Positions 62,969 through 64,000 of a stretch of DNA of 64,000 nucleotides are shown piece by piece. This DNA is from Sphingopyxis bauzanensis (GTDB taxonomy: Bacteria > Pseudomonadota > Alphaproteobacteria > Sphingomonadales > Sphingomonadaceae). Under the pieces are notes generated by a model. The model was not told the origin of the DNA and ran no database searches. It saw only the letters and a program-made list of their open reading frames with translations. The position numbers and the translations under genes are program-made. Position 1 is the stretch's first letter; every line of letters starts with the position of its first letter. The stretch is from positions 181,054-245,053 of the forward strand of contig NZ_NISK01000001.1 in the NCBI RefSeq assembly GCF_002205675.1. Reading direction: 5' to 3'.

Positions 62969-64000
62969 TCAGAATTTGAAGCGAACGGTGCCGCCATAGG
63001 TGCGCGGCTGGCTGGGATAGCCCGACACACTGCCGGCCTGAGCCACCGCCGGGAAGATCGTCGTGAGGTACTGCGCGTTGGTCAGGTTGCGACCCCACAC
63101 GCCAACGTCGAGACCATTGGTCAGGCGGATCGTGAACGATGCGTTGAGCGAGTTCACTTCGCGTTGCAGACTTTCGGCGACGCCGGCCGGGAAGCCGCTC
63201 AGACCTTCGACGATCTGGACCGGGCTTTCATAGGCGTAATCGACGTGCGCGATCGCCTTGGTCCCACCGGCAAATTCATGCGTGTAGGTGGCGCCCATCG
63301 ACATCGACAGAGCGGGGATACCCGCGGGCGTGGTGCCCGAAATGTCACCGAATGCCGAGTTGACGAAGCTGTCATATTTGGCGTCGAGGTATGTTGCCGC
63401 CAGGGTCAGGTTGAGACCCTCGACCGGCCGCACCGAACCGTCGAACTCGATACCAAAGGTCGACTGCTTGCCCGCATTGGCCAGCGCAAAGCCGGTGCCG
63501 GTAAAGACGTTCGACTGGAAGCCCTTGATCGACTGTTTGAACACCGCGACATTCACGGCCGCGACGTCCCACTGGCCCTTCAAACCGAATTCATAAACGG
63601 TCGATTCTTCGGGTGCCGCAAAGCGCGAGCCCGTTGCAAGGTTCGGCGTGCGAAGCCCCGCGGCGGTGATCGCGGCAAGGTCCGACGCCAACGGACGGCT
63701 GTCGCGTGACAGGTTGACCGAGCTTGCCTTAAAGCCCGTCGCATAGGTCGCGTAGACGTTGACCGTGTCGGTCACTTCATAAGCCGCGCGGACGCTGTAC
63801 GAGAAATCGCTGTCGCTGGTTTTGCCGTCCTCAACCGAATTGGGGAGATTGAGGAAGGGCGGCAGGAACTGGAACGCGCGCAGCCCGCCCAGCGGGTTCG
63901 CCGCCGGGTTGTTCTGGTTGGCAGCGGCGAAAGCCAGGAACTGCTGGAAAATCGGCGCGGTGGCGGGGTTAGTCGCAAAGGCGCCAACGGCAGCCGGATC
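62969..64000 (-). CDS. TonB-dependent receptor, C-terminal part (runs off the window)
   Basis: At least 343 codons of a second receptor, reading in from the right edge with no break (DPAAVGAFATNPATAPIFQQ at the edge). Barrel strands include YATYATGFKASSVNLSRDSR, PEESTVYEFGLKGQWDV, LNASFTIRLTNGLDVGVWGR and the terminal ...TYGGTVRFKF with final Phe. The start, signal peptide and plug lie beyond 64000. It converges on the first receptor. Confidence 0.92.
   Translation of the reverse strand, partial: DPAAVGAFATNPATAPIFQQFLAFAAANQNNPAANPLGGLRAFQFLPPFLNLPNSVEDGKTSDSDFSYSVRAAYEVTDTVNVYATYATGFKASSVNLSRDSRPLASDLAAITAAGLRTPNLATGSRFAAPEESTVYEFGLKGQWDVAAVNVAVFKQSIKGFQSNVFTGTGFALANAGKQSTFGIEFDGSVRPVEGLNLTLAATYLDAKYDSFVNSAFGDISGTTPAGIPALSMSMGATYTHEFAGGTKAIAHVDYAYESPVQIVEGLSGFPAGVAESLQREVNSLNASFTIRLTNGLDVGVWGRNLTNAQYLTTIFPAVAQAGSVSGYPSQPRTYGGTVRFKF

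Overview
The window is chromosomal DNA of a sphingomonad alphaproteobacterium. Sphingopyxis or a close relative is my best guess. The pointers are high GC, the carA-carB-greA and yqeY-dnaG-rpoD gene orders, large TonB-dependent receptors, an FnrL-type regulator, and several families of short palindromic intergenic repeats of the kind common in sphingomonads. I could run no database search; all names rest on motif and family recognition.

Layout. 0-5.3 kb: candidate structured RNA, mscL, a LemA gene with three TPM-domain genes, a NUDIX hydrolase, a rhomboid protease and greA. 5.4-10.7 kb: carB and carA, separated by a FitAB/VapBC-type toxin-antitoxin (TA) pair and a second copy of the carB 5' end. 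10.9-16.3 kb: yqeY, dnaG and rpoD; dnaG carries an intein with a LAGLIDADG-like endonuclease inside its zinc finger. 16.5-24.3 kb: a lone pspC gene behind a sigma-54-type promoter, a MoxR/VWA pair split by a chemotaxis-receptor gene, a frameshifted DUF2314/DUF2185 gene, an Amj-like flippase and a DUF817 protein. 24.4-38.5 kb: M24 peptidase, NamZ-like muramidase and DOMON-like protein, then housekeeping genes (tyrS, PilZ, recG, sdhE, mfd, an EAL protein, moaA, nadK, tRNA-Asn).

38.5-57.1 kb is accessory and partly decayed. It holds a complete IS256-family element with an 8-bp target duplication, and an amidohydrolase 55 bp beyond it. A deletion junction joins a 5'-truncated HNH nuclease to a 5'-truncated OmpW. 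An FnrL-type regulator sits beside a universal stress gene with an FNR-like box. A tripartite ABC efflux operon has a divergent TetR gene. A broken HMG-CoA-lyase-like gene is followed by a MarR regulator, a Tat-exported alpha/beta hydrolase, an XRE regulator joined to an autoinducer-binding-like domain, an acyl-CoA dehydrogenase and a MaoC-type hydratase. hipBA follows, with four operators at exact 27-bp spacing, then an IS remnant and tRNA-Trp. 57.2-64 kb: EamA transporter, glutathione S-transferase, folE and two TonB-dependent receptors, the second running off the window.

The best leads are the DnaG intein whose +1 residue is a zinc ligand, the reversed LuxR-like architecture at 51.9-52.7 kb, the TA insertion that rebuilt the start of carB, and the HipB operator array.
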